Assembly: GCF_001522585.2 (NCBI RefSeq)
Contig: NZ_CP013373.1
Coordinates: 3,224,001 to 3,288,000 of the forward strand
Direction: 5' to 3'
Source of the DNA: Burkholderia sp. NRF60-BP8
GTDB taxonomy: Bacteria; Pseudomonadota; Gammaproteobacteria; Burkholderiales; Burkholderiaceae
DNA: 64,000 nucleotides
How positions within the stretch are numbered: position 1 is the first letter of the stretch; the number at the start of each line of letters is the position of its first letter. The notes below the pieces were generated by a model that saw nothing but the letters and a program-made list of their open reading frames with translations, was not told the DNA's origin and made no database searches. Made by a program: the position numbers and the translations under genes. Below are positions 62,070 to 64,000 of this stretch, piece by piece.

Positions 62070-63080
62070 TTACCTCGTGTGGCGGATGCGCGGATTCAGC
62101 ACGCCGTACAGCAGGTCGACGACCAGGTTCACGACGATCACGAGCGTCGCGATCAGCAGGATGCCGCCCTGGACGACCGGATAATCGCGGCGGCCGATCG
62201 CATCGATCAGCCACTTGCCGACGCCGGGCCACGAAAAGAGCGTCTCGGTCAGCACGGCGCCGGCAAGCAGCGTGCCGATCTGCAGGCCGATCACGGTGAC
62301 GACCGGGATCAGCGCATTGCGCAGCGCATGCACGACGACCACGCGCACGGGCGACAGCCCTTTCGCGCGGGCGGTGCGGATGTAGTCCTCGCGCAGCACT
62401 TCGAGCATCGACGAGCGCGTCATTCGCGCGATCACCGCGAGCGGGATCGTGCCGAGCACGATCGCGGGCAGGATCAGGTGGCTCACCGCCGACTTGAACG
62501 AGCCTTCGTCCGGCGCGAGCAGCGCGTCGATCAGCATGAAGCCGGTCGGATGCGGGAAATCGTATTCGACCGCGATGCGCCCCGACACGGGCGTCCAGCC
62601 GAGGTACGACGAAAACACCATGATGAGGATCAGCCCCCACCAGAAGATCGGCATCGAGTAGCCGGTGAGCGCGGTGCCCATCACGCCGTGATCGATGACC
62701 GAGCCGCGCCGCAGCGCGGCGATCACGCCGGCCGGCAGTCCGACCACGAGCGCGAACACCAGTGCGCACAGCGACAGTTCGACGGTCGCCGGGAAGCGCG
62801 CGAAGAATTCGCCCGCGACGCTGGTGTTGGTGATGATCGACATGCCGAGGTCGCCATGCAGCGCCCGGCCGACGTAGTGGAGGTACTGCAGCGGCAGCGG
62901 CTCGTCGAGCCCGAGGCGCTTCATCGCCTCTGCGTGCATCGCGGGATCGACGCCGCGCTCGCCCATCATCACTTCGATGGGGTCGCCCGGTATCAGGTGA
63001 ATCAGCGCAAACGCCAGGATGGTGATGCCGATGAAGGTCGGGATCACCATCCCCACGCGGCGCAACACGAATCTGAACAT
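62070..63080 (-). CDS. dppB: Dipeptide ABC transporter, permease DppB
   Basis: A 336-residue permease: MFRFVLRRVGMVIPTFIGITILAFALIHLIPGDPIEVMMGERG is the invariant DppB opening, and REDYIRTARAKGLSPVRVVVVHALRNALIPVVTVIGLQIG is the coupling motif. With DppC it forms the transmembrane pore. 110 bases separate it from dppA, including a hairpin. Confidence 0.94.
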   Translation of the reverse strand: MFRFVLRRVGMVIPTFIGITILAFALIHLIPGDPIEVMMGERGVDPAMHAEAMKRLGLDEPLPLQYLHYVGRALHGDLGMSIITNTSVAGEFFARFPATVELSLCALVFALVVGLPAGVIAALRRGSVIDHGVMGTALTGYSMPIFWWGLILIMVFSSYLGWTPVSGRIAVEYDFPHPTGFMLIDALLAPDEGSFKSAVSHLILPAIVLGTIPLAVIARMTRSSMLEVLREDYIRTARAKGLSPVRVVVVHALRNALIPVVTVIGLQIGTLLAGAVLTETLFSWPGVGKWLIDAIGRRDYPVVQGGILLIATLVIVVNLVVDLLYGVLNPRIRHTR

Positions 63081-63115
63081 GATGCGTCTCGTATTTTCTT
63101 GTGGGAAATGTGCGA

Positions 63116-63150
63116 CCGGCGACGGGAAGCTTTTGGCCTCCCGCCGCCGG
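63116..63150 (-). other. Hairpin between dppA and dppB
   Basis: CCGGCGACGGGA (63116-63127) pairs with TCCCGCCGCCGG (63139-63150) with one mismatch, loop 11. It lies 41 bases after the dppA stop. Hairpins here typically protect the abundant binding-protein message while limiting permease expression. Confidence 0.55.
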
Positions 63151-63190
63151 ATGAGTTAGCCGGTCTTCGCGACAGCTTACGACAGGCGCG

Positions 63191-64000
63191 TTACTTCACG
63201 CTCACCCCGTCGAAACGGGCATAGCCGAGCGGTTCGATACGCATGTCGACCACGTTCTTGCGCACCGGCTGATAGACCGTCGAGTTCGCGATCGGCGAGA
63301 ACGGCAGCTGCTGCGCGAAGATCTGCTGCGCCTGCGTGTAGAGCTTCGTGCGCGCGTCCTGGCCCGTCGTCGTGCGGCCCTTCTGGACCAGCTCGTCGAA
63401 CGGCTTGTAGCACCAGTGCGAGAAGTTGTTGCCCTTGATCGCCTCGCAGCCGAGCAGCGTGCCGAGCCAGTTGTCCGGATCGCCGTTGTCGCCCGTCCAG
63501 CCGATCAGCATCGTGTCCTGCTCGCCGCCGTGCGCGCGCTTGATGTACTCGCCCCACTCGTACGTGACGATCTTCGCCTTCACGCCGATCTTCGCCCAGT
63601 CGGCCTGGATCATTTCGGCCATCAGGCGCGCGTTCGGGTTGTACGCGCGCTGCACCGGCATCGCCCACAGCGTGATCTCGAAGCCGTTCGGATAGCCCGC
63701 CTTCGCGAGCAGCGCCTTCGCCTTCGCGGTGTCGTACGCGGCCATCTTCAGGTTCTTGTCGTACGACCATTGGGTCGGCGGCATCGGTGCGGTCGCGGCC
63801 TGGCCGGCGCCCTGGTAGACGGACTCGAGGATCGCCTTCTTGTTGATCGCCATGTCGAGCGCCTGACGCACTTCGAGCTTGTCGACCGGCTTGTGCTCGA
63901 CGTTGTACGCGAGGTAGCCGAGGTTGAAGCCGGCCTGCGACGGCATGTCGACGTTCGGATCGGCCTTCAGCGTCGCGATGTCGGCCGGGCGCGGATAGCT
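63191..64000 (-). CDS. dppA: Dipeptide ABC transporter, periplasmic binding protein DppA, partial (N-terminus beyond the right edge)
   Basis: The C-terminal 269 residues of an SBP_bac_5 family binding protein: NVEHKPVDKLEVRQALDMAINKKAILESVYQGAGQAATAPMPPTQWSYDK, the conserved second lobe, YPNGFEITLW, and GWTGDNGDPDNWLGTLLGCEAIKGNNFSHWCYKPFDELVQKGR. It captures dipeptides, or possibly heme or aminolevulinate, for the DppBCDF transporter. The start and signal peptide lie outside the window; the frame is open to base 64000. Confidence 0.93.
   Translation of the reverse strand, partial: SYPRPADIATLKADPNVDMPSQAGFNLGYLAYNVEHKPVDKLEVRQALDMAINKKAILESVYQGAGQAATAPMPPTQWSYDKNLKMAAYDTAKAKALLAKAGYPNGFEITLWAMPVQRAYNPNARLMAEMIQADWAKIGVKAKIVTYEWGEYIKRAHGGEQDTMLIGWTGDNGDPDNWLGTLLGCEAIKGNNFSHWCYKPFDELVQKGRTTTGQDARTKLYTQAQQIFAQQLPFSPIANSTVYQPVRKNVVDMRIEPLGYARFDGVSVK

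Overview
The window is about 67% G+C with dense genes, short operons and strong G/C third-position bias. Gene order and protein families point to chromosome 1 of a Burkholderia, most likely of the cepacia complex (inference from families; no database search was possible). There are no rRNA genes, CRISPR arrays or intact insertion sequences, and I recognised no tRNA genes.

Left end (1-1520): the distal part of an FtrBC-type iron uptake system on the minus strand, then a small copper chaperone gene behind a textbook CueR-type promoter with a 19-base spacer. Positions 1593-17049 form one large polyamine island. puuR-puuC run leftward. A divergent unit runs rightward: puuD, puuA, a putrescine aminotransferase, the four-gene potFGHI putrescine ABC importer, an outer-membrane beta-barrel protein, and two tandem PuuB-like oxidases. 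Together they import putrescine and degrade it both by gamma-glutamylation and, probably, by direct transamination. A roughly 900-base non-coding region with a long inverted repeat separates the two arms.

17140-28000 is a mixed region. It holds a three-gene CsgG/DUF4810/DUF799 lipoprotein operon, glutathione reductase, a small Ala-rich protein, a porin, a 9 x 9-base tandem repeat, a YoaK-like membrane protein, a split chromate transporter with a divergent LysR regulator, and a uracil/xanthine permease.

28252-42586 is the flagellar rod-hook-ring cluster: flgBCDEFGHIJ, then ycgR, then flgKL on the minus strand, and flgA-flgM-flgN divergent on the plus strand. Three sigma-28 promoters with the exact 11-base spacer can be read, in front of flgK, ycgR and flgM.

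42636-54799 holds housekeeping and accessory genes: an M24 aminopeptidase, an XRE-cupin regulator with a histone-like basic tail, cca, a glutathione S-transferase, an NDUFA9-like reductase, slt, 5-formyltetrahydrofolate cyclo-ligase, a MarR-like regulator and the pxpBCA 5-oxoprolinase operon. A 289-base element with perfect 31-base terminal inverted repeats sits directly in front of the NDUFA9-like gene.

55239-56424 is the most novel part. It is a lower-GC island with a 57-residue peptide whose leader matches double-glycine microcin leaders, a hairpin, and three tandem, mutually related small membrane proteins that look like immunity proteins. No exporter lies nearby. A LuxR-type response regulator follows on the opposite strand, then 770 bases of non-coding DNA with several strong hairpins. 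The right end (57914-64000) is a dipeptide ABC transporter operon, dppABCDF (dppA cut by the window edge), ending in a TraB/GumN-family gene.
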